Assembly: GCA_030538475.1 (NCBI GenBank)
Contig: JAUNTX010000003.1
Coordinates: 186,001-250,000, forward strand
Source: Dermabacter sp.
GTDB taxonomy: Bacteria; Actinomycetota; Actinomycetes; Actinomycetales; Dermabacteraceae
DNA: 64,000 bases
Direction of reading: 5' to 3'
The notes beneath the pieces were generated by a model, which searched no databases, was not told the DNA's origin, and saw nothing but the letters and a program-made list of their open reading frames with translations. The stretch's first letter is position 1; every line of letters begins with the position of its first letter. Positions 55,017 through 64,000 of the stretch are shown in pieces. Made by a program: the position numbers and the translations under genes.

Positions 55017-55785
55017 GGGTGTCTCCTGGAGCTAGGGGGCCTGCGAAGGGCGTTCGCTCCACCAAGTCTAGGGCGCGCAGGGGCCGCTCCAGGTGATACG
55101 TGAAGAGCCGCGCAATGAGCGCCCCCGCCTCCGCCTGCGCGGACGGCTCGCTCTCGAGCGCGCTCGGCCAGTCGCCCGCCAGCAGGAAGATCATGTGCTC
55201 GGTCACGGCCGGGCGCGCGGCTATCGCCCCGCCCGCGCGGCACGAGCGGCACACGACGCCGCCCGCGGCGATATCGAGCGCGTAGTGGGGACCGTCGGCC
55301 CCGCACACGGCGCAGCGGCGCAGTTCGGGCGCCCAGCCGGCGAAGGCGAGGGAGCGAAGAAGAAACGCGTCGAGGATCAACACGGACGGATAACGCGCAT
55401 CGGCGAGCGCCTGGAGCGCCCCGACGAGCATCATGTAGTGCGCGGGCCCCACGTCCACGCCGTCGCGCGAGAGCCGATCCACGGCCTCGAGCATCGCGCC
55501 GGCCGCCGTGTAGGCGCCGTAATCGGCAGAGATCTGGGACGCGTACGGGGTGATCGTCACCGCTTGCGAGACCGTATCGAGACTCCTGCCGCGGTGCAGC
55601 TGCACATCGACCCGCTGAAACGGCTCGAGCCGCGCCCCGAAGCGCGAGGAGGTCTTGCGCACGCCCTTGGCCACGGCCCGCACGGTGCCGTGGGACTTCG
55701 TCGCAAGGGTGATGATGCGATCGGCCTCGCCCAGATCCTGGGTGCGAAGCACGATCGCATCATCGCGATACAGACGTGAGCTCAC
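55000..55785 (-). CDS. recO: DNA repair protein RecO
   Basis: A 261-residue protein. The OB-fold start [24 protein letters not shown] and RPFQRVD-like region ([14 protein letters not shown]) are typical. The zinc-binding segment has CAVCGADGP and VCRSC. RecO helps RecR load RecA at gaps. It lies 7 bases after leuA. Confidence 0.92.
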   Translation of the reverse strand: MSSRLYRDDAIVLRTQDLGEADRIITLATKSHGTVRAVAKGVRKTSSRFGARLEPFQRVDVQLHRGRSLDTVSQAVTITPYASQISADYGAYTAAGAMLEAVDRLSRDGVDVGPAHYMMLVGALQALADARYPSVLILDAFLLRSLAFAGWAPELRRCAVCGADGPHYALDIAAGGVVCRSCRAGGAIAARPAVTEHMIFLLAGDWPSALESEPSAQAEAGALIARLFTYHLERPLRALDLVERTPFAGPLAPGDTRDSAP

Positions 55786-55792
55786 GAAGTGC

Positions 55793-57694
<1,902 letters not shown>

Positions 57695-57739
57695 CTAGGC
57701 CTCGACGCGGCAGCTAAGGAGAAGGCTCACGTGCGACAT
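57695..57739 (-). CDS. putative leucine leader peptide of leuA
   Basis: A 14-codon frame reading MSHVSLLLSCRVEA with three consecutive leucine codons (CTT CTC CTT), upstream of leuA. This is the design of ribosome-mediated attenuation for leucine genes. A short purine-rich stretch (GGGTGAGGG) stands upstream of its ATG. Stalling on Leu codons when leucyl-tRNA is scarce would alter folding of the downstream leader RNA. Confidence 0.65.
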   Translation of the reverse strand: MSHVSLLLSCRVEA

Positions 57740-57799
57740 GGCCCTCACCCTACACCTGGTCGGACGCTCGGGGCCGACGGGGCCGCGGCGTGGACAGGT

Positions 57800-58744
57800 T
57801 TAGAACCCGAGGCGGCCTAGCTGCTTGGGATCGCGCTGCCAGTCCTTGGCCACCTTGACCCGGATCTCGAGGTGGACGGGGCGGCCCAGCAGGGCATTGA
57901 TCCCCTTGCGGGCCCGGGTGCCCACCTCCTTGAGGCGCTGGCCGCCCTTGCCGATGATGATGCCCTTTTGGGAATCGCGCTCGACGAACAGGGACACCCG
58001 CACGACGAGGCGGCCCTCGCCCGGTGCGACCTCCGCGAACACGTCGCCGTCGAGGCTCTCCTCGACGATCTCTTCGACCACGACCGCGAGCGAGTGCGGA
58101 AGCTCGTCGTGAACGCCTTCGAGCGCGGCCTCGCGGACCAGTTCGGCGATCCGATCGGCGTCGCTTTCCTCGGTCAGCTGGCCATCCGGGTAGAGCGCGG
58201 GCGATTTGGGCAGCAAGCCCGCGATGACGTCTTCGAGCACGGTGACCTGGGTGCCCTCGAGCGCGGAGATCGGCACGATGGCGTCGGCGTCAATGAACTG
58301 TTCGACCGCGAGCAGGTGAGCGCCAAGCTCCTCCTTGGTCACCGTGTCGGACTTCGTCACGATGGCCACGAGGGCGGGCTTGCCGCGCTGGCCCCGAAGT
58401 TCTCGCAGTTCGTTCGCGATGTAGGTATCGCCGGGTCCGAGCTTCTGATCGGCCGGGAGGCAAAAGCCCACCACGTCCACCTCGGAGAGGGTGTCGCGCA
58501 CGAGGTCGTTGAGGCGCTTGCCCAGCAGGGTGCGGGGGCGGTGCACGCCGGGGGTGTCCACGAGCACGATCTGGTCATGTTCGCGCGTGACGATGCCGCG
58601 AATCGCGCGCCTCGTGGTCTGCGGCTTGGAGCTCGTGATCGCCACCTTGTCGCCCACCATGCGGTTCGTGAGGGTGGATTTGCCGACGTTGGGGCGGCCG
58701 ACGAGGGCGACGAAGCCGCTGCGGAAGGTCTCGGGCGTGGTCAT
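57800..58744 (-). CDS. era: GTPase Era
   Basis: A 314-residue protein. GTPase motifs G1 GRPNVGKSTL, G3 LVDTPGVHRP and G4 IVTKSDTV are intact. A C-terminal KH domain includes GIIIGKGGQRLKEVG. Era assists 16S rRNA maturation and 30S assembly. Start overlaps the CorC-like gene stop by 4 bases. It is followed by the leuA leader region rather than directly by recO. Confidence 0.95.
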   Translation of the reverse strand: MTTPETFRSGFVALVGRPNVGKSTLTNRMVGDKVAITSSKPQTTRRAIRGIVTREHDQIVLVDTPGVHRPRTLLGKRLNDLVRDTLSEVDVVGFCLPADQKLGPGDTYIANELRELRGQRGKPALVAIVTKSDTVTKEELGAHLLAVEQFIDADAIVPISALEGTQVTVLEDVIAGLLPKSPALYPDGQLTEESDADRIAELVREAALEGVHDELPHSLAVVVEEIVEESLDGDVFAEVAPGEGRLVVRVSLFVERDSQKGIIIGKGGQRLKEVGTRARKGINALLGRPVHLEIRVKVAKDWQRDPKQLGRLGF

Positions 58745-60066
58745 GGGGTGCTCTCTTCGTGGGGCTCGGGGGCGGCCAGTTCCGGGTCGGAACTCTCGCT
58801 GCGGGGCGTGCGGGTGATCAGGAGGTGGGAGACCTGCTTGCGGCGCCCGCTCGTGCGGTCGGCGATCATGTGCAGGCCGTGGGCGTCCCCTTCGGAGCCG
58901 ACGATAGGCACGCGACCGAGGGTCTTGCCGAGCAGTCCCCCAATCGTGTCCACGTCCTCGTCGTCAATATCGAGCTGGAACAGCTCGCCCACCTCGTCGA
59001 TGGGCATGCGGGCCGGAACGCGGAACTCGCCGTCGGCCACCTGTTCGGCGCCGTCTTCGCGCCGGTCGTGTTCGTCGGCGATGTCGCCCACGATTTCTTC
59101 GAGGATGTCCTCAATCGTGATGATGCCGGCCACGCCGCCGTATTCGTCCACGACGATGCCCACGTGGACGCGCAGGGCCCGCATCTGTTCCATCACCTTG
59201 TCGGCTTCGAGGAACTCGGGGAAGAACGTCACCTCGCGCATGATCTCCGTGACGGGGCGCTGCCCGCCCGGGTTCCACGGCGAGTGGATCGCGCGCATGA
59301 CGTCCTTGAAGTACAGCATTCCGCGCAGGTCATCCACGCCATCGCCGATCACGGGGATGCGGCTGAAGCCCGAGCGCACGAACAGGCGCATCGCGGAGGT
59401 CGCGGTCGCGTCCGCGTCGATGGTCACCATGTCGGTGCGCGGCACCATGAGTTCGCGGATGCGGGTGTCGCCCAGATCGAAGACGCCCTGGATCATGTCG
59501 CGCTCGTCGTCCTCGAGGGCCTCGCCCTCGCTCGCGCGGTCCACGAGCTGACGCAGTTCGGACTCCGTGGCGAACGGGCCGCCGGTGATCTTGCCGCCGG
59601 GGGTGAGGGCGTTGGAGATGTGGATGAGCACGCGGGCGGGCAGGCCGAGCACGACGCGGGCCGTGCCGATCAGGGGACCGAGGCGGATCATCGTGGCCTC
59701 GGGATAGCGGCGGCCCAGGGTGCGCGGGGAGACCGAGGCGCCGATGAACGAGACGAGGCCCGTGAGACCAATCGCGAGCAGGAGCGGCACCCAGAGGCCG
59801 TCGATCCGCTCGAACATGTACGCGGTGATCGCCACGGCGTACGTGGTTTCGGCGAGCACGCGCCCGAGCGCGAGCACGGCGAGGGTGCGGTGGGCATCGT
59901 CGTGATAGGTGAGCAGGCGCGTACGGCGCCTCGCCGGAGCATCCTCGAGCGCGCGCTCGAGCCCCGCCCGAGAGAGCGACATCATCGCGGAGTCCGCGGC
60001 CCCGAGGGCTACGGCGAGGAAGATCGCGACGAGCGCGACCGGCAGGAGGAAGTCGAGGGGGCTCAC
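58741..60066 (-). CDS. CNNM/CorC-like membrane protein with CBS domains
   Basis: A 441-residue protein. The N-terminal DUF21 region has about three to four membrane segments (LPVALVAIFLAVALGAADSAMM, PLLLAIGLTGLVSFIGASV, IGTARVVLGLPARVLI). VPRTDMVTIDADATATSAMRLF and DVMRAIHSPWNPGGQ belong to a CBS pair, followed by a CorC/HlyC transporter-associated domain (EFRVPARMPIDEVGELF). The family is linked to magnesium or cobalt efflux. Overlaps both neighbours by 4 bases. Confidence 0.9.
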   Translation of the reverse strand: MSPLDFLLPVALVAIFLAVALGAADSAMMSLSRAGLERALEDAPARRRTRLLTYHDDAHRTLAVLALGRVLAETTYAVAITAYMFERIDGLWVPLLLAIGLTGLVSFIGASVSPRTLGRRYPEATMIRLGPLIGTARVVLGLPARVLIHISNALTPGGKITGGPFATESELRQLVDRASEGEALEDDERDMIQGVFDLGDTRIRELMVPRTDMVTIDADATATSAMRLFVRSGFSRIPVIGDGVDDLRGMLYFKDVMRAIHSPWNPGGQRPVTEIMREVTFFPEFLEADKVMEQMRALRVHVGIVVDEYGGVAGIITIEDILEEIVGDIADEHDRREDGAEQVADGEFRVPARMPIDEVGELFQLDIDDEDVDTIGGLLGKTLGRVPIVGSEGDAHGLHMIADRTSGRRKQVSHLLITRTPRSESSDPELAAPEPHEESTP

Positions 60067-60557
60067 GCGCCGCCCTCGCCGGTGTCCTCGATCCGGGCCG
60101 TCTCGCTACGCGTGGCGAGGAAGGTCAGCAGGAGCTTGCGCTGGAGCGCGAACATGACCTTCTCTTCGTCGGGCTCCACGTGGTCGTAACCCAGCAGGTG
60201 CAGCATGCCGTGCGTGAGCAGCAGCAGCATCTCCTCCTCCGCGCTGTGGCCCGCGATGCGCGCCTGGGCGGCGGCCACGCTCGGGCAGATGACGATATCG
60301 CCCAGAAGGCCCTCTGGCGCCACCTGGTGTTCGCTGCCTTCGCGCAGTTCGTCCATGGGAAAGCTCATGACATCGGTCGGGCCTTCGAGGTCCATCCACT
60401 CCTCGTGCAGGGCGCTCATCGCGTCCTCGTCAACGAACAGGATCGAAAGTTCCGTGGCGGGGTGCAGGTAGAGGGCGTCGATGACGTAGCGGGCAAGATC
60501 CACGAACTCGCGCTCGTCGAGCCGCGTGGTGGTCTCGTTGTTGACTTCGATGCTCAC
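60063..60557 (-). CDS. ybeY: endoribonuclease YbeY
   Basis: A 164-residue protein with the zinc-binding HGMLHLLGYDH motif (H3xH5xH arrangement) and TDVMSFPMDE. YbeY matures rRNA 3' ends and takes part in ribosome quality control. It forms the usual phoH-ybeY pair with a 4-base overlap. Confidence 0.95.
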   Translation of the reverse strand: MSIEVNNETTTRLDEREFVDLARYVIDALYLHPATELSILFVDEDAMSALHEEWMDLEGPTDVMSFPMDELREGSEHQVAPEGLLGDIVICPSVAAAQARIAGHSAEEEMLLLLTHGMLHLLGYDHVEPDEEKVMFALQRKLLLTFLATRSETARIEDTGEGGA

Positions 60558-61555
60558 TTCTTTCCCCTCTTCTCACGCGGGGTCATCTCCGCGAGGTCCC
60601 ACCGGGCGTAGGCGTCCACGATGTCGCTCACGAGGCGGTGGCGCACCACGTCCTTGGAGCTCAGGTGGCAAAACTCGATATCGCCCACGCCCTTCAGCAC
60701 GCGTTCCACCACGCGCAGGCCGCTGCGGGTGCTGCCGGGCAGATCCACCTGCGTGGCATCGCCCGTCACGACCATCGTGGAGTTGAAGCCGAGGCGCGTG
60801 AGGAACATCTTCATCTGCTCGGGCGTCGTGTTCTGGGCCTCGTCCAGGATGATGAACGCATCGTTGAGGGTGCGCCCGCGCATGTAGGCCAGCGGCGCCA
60901 CCTCAATGGTGCCCGCCCCCATGAGGCGCGGGATCGATTCGGGATCGAGCATGTCGTGCAGCGCGTCGTACAGGGGCCGCAGGTAGGGATCGATCTTCTC
61001 GTTGAGGGTGCCCGGGAGGAACCCGAGCCGCTCCCCCGCCTCCACGGCGGGGCGGGTGAGGATGATGCGGTTGACCCGCTTCGAGAGCAGGGCCTGCACT
61101 GCCTTCGCGACGGCGAGGTAGGTCTTGCCGGTGCCCGCGGGGCCAATCCCGAACACAATCGTGTTCTCGTCAATCGCATCCACGTAGTGCTTTTGGCCGA
61201 CGGTCTTCGGGCGGATCGTGCGGCCCCTCGCCGACAGCACGGCGTGGCTGAGGATCTCGGAGACCTGGGCGTCGCGGCGGCGTTCATCGCCGTACAGTTC
61301 CGCGGCCCGGTGGACGGCCTCGCCGGTCACCTCGTGCCCATCGGCGGCAATCTCGATGATGGCGTGCATGATCGCCGCCGCGCGGTCGAGCGAGGACTCG
61401 GGCCCGCGCAGCGTGATGCGGTGGCCGCGCATCGAGACATCGACATCGGGGAGGATTTTCTCGATGACGTTGAGGGCCTGATCGTTGGCGCCGAGCACCG
61501 CGATGGGGCGCAGGTGATCGGGGATGGCGACGTAGCGTTCGTGCAGATCGCTCAC
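60554..61555 (-). CDS. phoH: PhoH-like ATPase
   Basis: A 333-residue protein with Walker [20 protein letters not shown] and Walker [17 protein letters not shown]. The N-terminal KH-like region ([17 protein letters not shown]) precedes it. PhoH proteins are predicted RNA-associated ATPases that work with YbeY. It overlaps the HIT gene stop by 4 bases. Confidence 0.94.
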   Translation of the reverse strand: MSDLHERYVAIPDHLRPIAVLGANDQALNVIEKILPDVDVSMRGHRITLRGPESSLDRAAAIMHAIIEIAADGHEVTGEAVHRAAELYGDERRRDAQVSEILSHAVLSARGRTIRPKTVGQKHYVDAIDENTIVFGIGPAGTGKTYLAVAKAVQALLSKRVNRIILTRPAVEAGERLGFLPGTLNEKIDPYLRPLYDALHDMLDPESIPRLMGAGTIEVAPLAYMRGRTLNDAFIILDEAQNTTPEQMKMFLTRLGFNSTMVVTGDATQVDLPGSTRSGLRVVERVLKGVGDIEFCHLSSKDVVRHRLVSDIVDAYARWDLAEMTPREKRGKK

Positions 61556-61902
61556 GGTGATGTCAAGTCTCCTTCGGTGTGTGGCGCGCCGGCGAGGATG
61601 TGGCCGTGCGCGTGAAAGACGGTCTGCCCGGCGTCTGCGCCGGTGTTGAACACGAGGCGGAAGTCGCCGCCCGCCCGCTCGGCGGCCACGGTGCCCGCGG
61701 CGTTCACGACGGCGGACAGCAGGGCGGGGTGGGCGGCCAGTTCGACCACGTCGGCCACGTGCGTTTTCGGGACGGCGAGCACGTGGACGGGGGCCTGGGG
61801 GTGGAGGTCCTCGAAGCAGATCACCTCGGCGTCCTCGTAGACCACGCTCGCGGGAATCTCGCCCGCGACGATGCGGCAGAACACGCAGTCGCTGTCGGTC
61901 AT
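61552..61902 (-). CDS. HIT-family protein
   Basis: A 116-residue histidine-triad protein. CVFCRIVAGEIPASVVYED is the N-terminal signature and TVFHAHGHILAG the HxHxHxx active site. Relatives hydrolyse nucleoside phosphoramidates. ATG 61,902 has AGGAGG 7 bases upstream, so the longer frame to 61,962 is rejected. A 141-base gap separates it from rsmE, suggesting an extra promoter. Confidence 0.93.
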   Translation of the reverse strand: MTDSDCVFCRIVAGEIPASVVYEDAEVICFEDLHPQAPVHVLAVPKTHVADVVELAAHPALLSAVVNAAGTVAAERAGGDFRLVFNTGADAGQTVFHAHGHILAGAPHTEGDLTSP

Positions 61903-62043
61903 GATTGCCTCCTGATGCTGGTGCGGGCCGGGAATCCCGCGAGAAGAATCGTCTCCCGACATTCTAGGTGCGGCGCCTGGAGGGCGCCCCGCGCGCCCGG
62001 TGGCGTGCGGATGGGCGTGAGGTCAGAGCACGGGCGTGGGCGG

Positions 62044-62823
62044 TTACCAGCGGCCGACGGCGGCGGCAAGCGCCGCGAGCGCCGCGGGCCCGGCGCTTGA
62101 GGCGCGCATGATCTCGGTGCCGAGGCGCGTGGGCGTGGCACCGGCCCCGCGAAGGGTGCTCACTTCGCTCTGGCTCACCCCGCCCTCGGGCCCGACCATC
62201 ACCCAGACTTCGGGCGGTAGCGGCCTCTGACCGGTCGAGAGCGCGGCGATGGTTCCCGAGAGGCCGTCGGCTGCTTCTTCGTGCAGCAGGAGCACGAGCG
62301 CCCCGGCGTCCACGCGCTCCCGGATCTCGGCCGCGAGCGCGGGGGTGGCGAGGGCTGAGCCGACGGAGGGAATGGTGGCCCGGCGCGACTGCTTGACGGC
62401 GGCGTGGACGGTCGCGGTCCATTTCTCGCGCCCACGTTCGGCACGCTCCCCCTTCCACTGCACGATCGCGCGCTCGGACTGCCACGGCACGATGGCATCG
62501 ACGCCGAGTTCGGTCGCCGTTTCCACGGCGGCGTCGTCGCGACCGCCCTTCGCGAGGGCCTGCACGAGCACGAGGCGGGGCGAGATTTCCGGCGCGGGGG
62601 CGCTCGGGGCCGAGAGCCGCACCGTGAAGGCGCCGCGGTCCACCTCGATCACCTCGGCGGGAACCTGGTGGCGGTGCGTGTCGGTCACAAGGATCGATTC
62701 GCCGGTGCGCAGGCGCATGACCCGGGCGCCGTGGTGCCCTTCGCTGCCGTCGATCCGCACCCTCGCCCCGGCGTCGAGCCCGGCGAGGGTGCCCTCGAGC
62801 AGCAGGAAGTTCTTCAGGCTCAC
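62044..62823 (-). CDS. rsmE: 16S rRNA (uracil-1498-N3) methyltransferase
   Basis: A 259-residue SPOUT methyltransferase. GSEGHHGARVMRLRTGESILVTD is the N-terminal PUA-like region, QALAKGGRDDAAVETATELGVDAIVPWQSERA the central motif and MVGPEGGVSQSEVSTL the SAM-binding knot. It methylates U1498 of 16S rRNA. The start overlaps the dnaJ stop by 4 bases. Confidence 0.92.
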   Translation of the reverse strand: MSLKNFLLLEGTLAGLDAGARVRIDGSEGHHGARVMRLRTGESILVTDTHRHQVPAEVIEVDRGAFTVRLSAPSAPAPEISPRLVLVQALAKGGRDDAAVETATELGVDAIVPWQSERAIVQWKGERAERGREKWTATVHAAVKQSRRATIPSVGSALATPALAAEIRERVDAGALVLLLHEEAADGLSGTIAALSTGQRPLPPEVWVMVGPEGGVSQSEVSTLRGAGATPTRLGTEIMRASSAGPAALAALAAAVGRW

Positions 62824-63956
62824 AGGTCGCGGAGCTTGTCTCGCAGCTTGGAGAACATGCCGCCGTCGGCCCTCGAGGGCGCCTTGACGGGGTCTTCGCC
62901 GCGCAGAGCAGCGAAGCGTTCCAGCAGCTCGCGCTCCTCGCCGGAGAGCTTGGTGGGGGTTTCCACCTGGACTTCGACGAGGATGTCGCCGCGGCGGTCG
63001 CTGCGCAGGGCCGTGACGCCGAGGTCGCGCAAGCGCACCACGTCGCCGGGCTGCGTGCCGGGCTTGACGACCACTTCGCGCGGCCCATCGAACGTGTCCA
63101 GATCGACCGCGGTGCCGAGCGCGGCCGCGGCCATCGTGATGGTCAGGCGGGCGATGAGGTTTGTGCCGTCGCGGTGGAAGATCTCGTGCTCGCGCACGCT
63201 GATCTCGACGAAGAGGTCGCCCGAGGGGCCGCCCGCTTCACCCACTTCACCTTCGCCGCGCAGCTGGATCCGGGTGCCGCTGTCCACACCGGAGGGCACG
63301 CGCACCCGGATGGTGCGCTCGCTCTGCACGCGGCCGTGGCCGGAGCATTCGGAGCAGGGATTGTCGATGATGTCGCCGTGCCCCTGGCAGACCGGGCACG
63401 GGGTCAGCTGCACCATCTGCCCGAGCAGGGAGTTCACGGTGCGCTGGACATGGCCGGAGCCGTGGCAGGTGCCGCACTCGCTGATGGAGGTGCCCGGCTC
63501 CGCGCACGTGCCCTCGCAGCGCGAGCACAGGCTGGCCGTGCGGAACTCGACTTCCTGGTCGCTGCCGAAGATGACATCGGCGAGGTCGACGGTGAGGCGG
63601 CGCAGGATGTCGTTACCGCGGCGCTGGCGCGGGATGGGGCCTCGGCTGCGGCCACCCATGCCGGAAGCTCCCGCGAACGCATCGAAGATGTCGGCGAAGT
63701 CGAACGTGGCGCCGCCGCCAAAACCGCCGAAGCCACCGAATCCGCCCTGGCCGCCGCCCATGTCGTACATACGGCGCTTCTCGGGGTTGGACAGCGTCTC
63801 GTAGGCGAGCGAGACCCGCTTCATTTCTTCGGCCGCTTCCGGGTCGGGGTTGACGTCCGGGTGCAGCTTGCGGGCCTTCTTGCGGTAGGCCCGCTTGATT
63901 TCTTCGGCGTCGGCCTCGCGGCTGACGCCCAGAATCTCGTAGAACTCGTCGTTCAC
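62820..63956 (-). CDS. dnaJ: chaperone DnaJ
   Basis: A 378-residue type I DnaJ. The J-domain shows YEILGVSREADAEEIKRAYRKKARKLHPDVN with the HPD triad, then a Gly/Phe region (GGGQGGFGGFGGFGGG), a zinc centre with four CxxC motifs (CSRCEGTC, CGTCHGSGH, CPVCQGHGD, CSECSGHGR), and the C-terminal substrate-binding domain. It stimulates DnaK and holds unfolded proteins. It is probably the second DnaJ copy that usually follows hrcA in actinobacteria; hrcA would lie just right of the window. Confidence 0.95.
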   Translation of the reverse strand: MNDEFYEILGVSREADAEEIKRAYRKKARKLHPDVNPDPEAAEEMKRVSLAYETLSNPEKRRMYDMGGGQGGFGGFGGFGGGATFDFADIFDAFAGASGMGGRSRGPIPRQRRGNDILRRLTVDLADVIFGSDQEVEFRTASLCSRCEGTCAEPGTSISECGTCHGSGHVQRTVNSLLGQMVQLTPCPVCQGHGDIIDNPCSECSGHGRVQSERTIRVRVPSGVDSGTRIQLRGEGEVGEAGGPSGDLFVEISVREHEIFHRDGTNLIARLTITMAAAALGTAVDLDTFDGPREVVVKPGTQPGDVVRLRDLGVTALRSDRRGDILVEVQVETPTKLSGEERELLERFAALRGEDPVKAPSRADGGMFSKLRDKLRDL

Positions 63957-64000
63957 CTAGGTGTCCTTGTTGATTGGTGTCCTGGATTCAGGACATGAAA

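Overview
The window is high-GC actinobacterial DNA, most likely from the Micrococcales. The chromosomal part supports this with DUF3052 and DUF3145 proteins, a homodimeric-type aceE, the fabD-fabH-acpP-fabF cluster, and the dnaJ-rsmE-HIT-phoH-ybeY-CorC-era-leuA-recO-uppS run. A family such as Dermabacteraceae is only a guess.

Positions 1 to about 34,430 are the right-hand part of an integrative and conjugative element (ICE). Its left end lies outside the window. The right end abuts the 3' end of a tRNA-Val(UAC) gene, and a large serine recombinase beside the tRNA is the probable integrase. The backbone holds a DprA-like protein, a MobF relaxase-helicase (TraA), an AraC regulator, an ArdC-type antirestriction protein, a primase-polymerase, a DUF2637 protein, a ParB-like protein and a plus-strand type IV secretion module. 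That module contains a VirB8-like protein, a three-domain wall hydrolase, two pilin-like paralogues, VirB6-like, SCO6880-like and VirB4-like proteins and a TraG/VirD4 coupling protein, followed by SSB, DUF4913 and a small basic protein.

Cargo interrupts the backbone in several places. At the left are a truncated AlbA_2 (Schlafen-like) protein, a small gene pair related to integrase-proximal ICE genes, and a three-gene operon for a DUF4297-like nuclease, a middle component and a zinc-hook Rad50-like ATPase. The operon resembles an ABC-three-component defence system. In the middle are a DNA-binding/citrate-synthase fusion and a divergent class III CoA transferase. Inside the transfer operon sit a HEPN-domain protein and an antisense block of tRNA-like segments in permuted order. 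The HEPN gene with the tRNA-like block is the least explained part of the window.

From 34,430 onward is core chromosome: DUF3052, aceE, a YtrA-like GntR regulator, type II fatty-acid synthesis genes, DUF3145, peptide deformylase with an OsmC protein, tRNA-Asn and a CAU-anticodon tRNA, a minus-strand glyS-dusB-dgt-dnaG cluster, a plus-strand zinc-uptake operon (znuA-znuC-znuB-zur plus a DedA protein), and the minus-strand dnaJ-to-uppS run. Two regulatory features stand out: a putative leucine leader peptide before leuA, and a probably leaderless znuA promoter whose -10 element overlaps a Fur/Zur-like box. No CRISPR array, rRNA gene or recognisable insertion sequence was seen.
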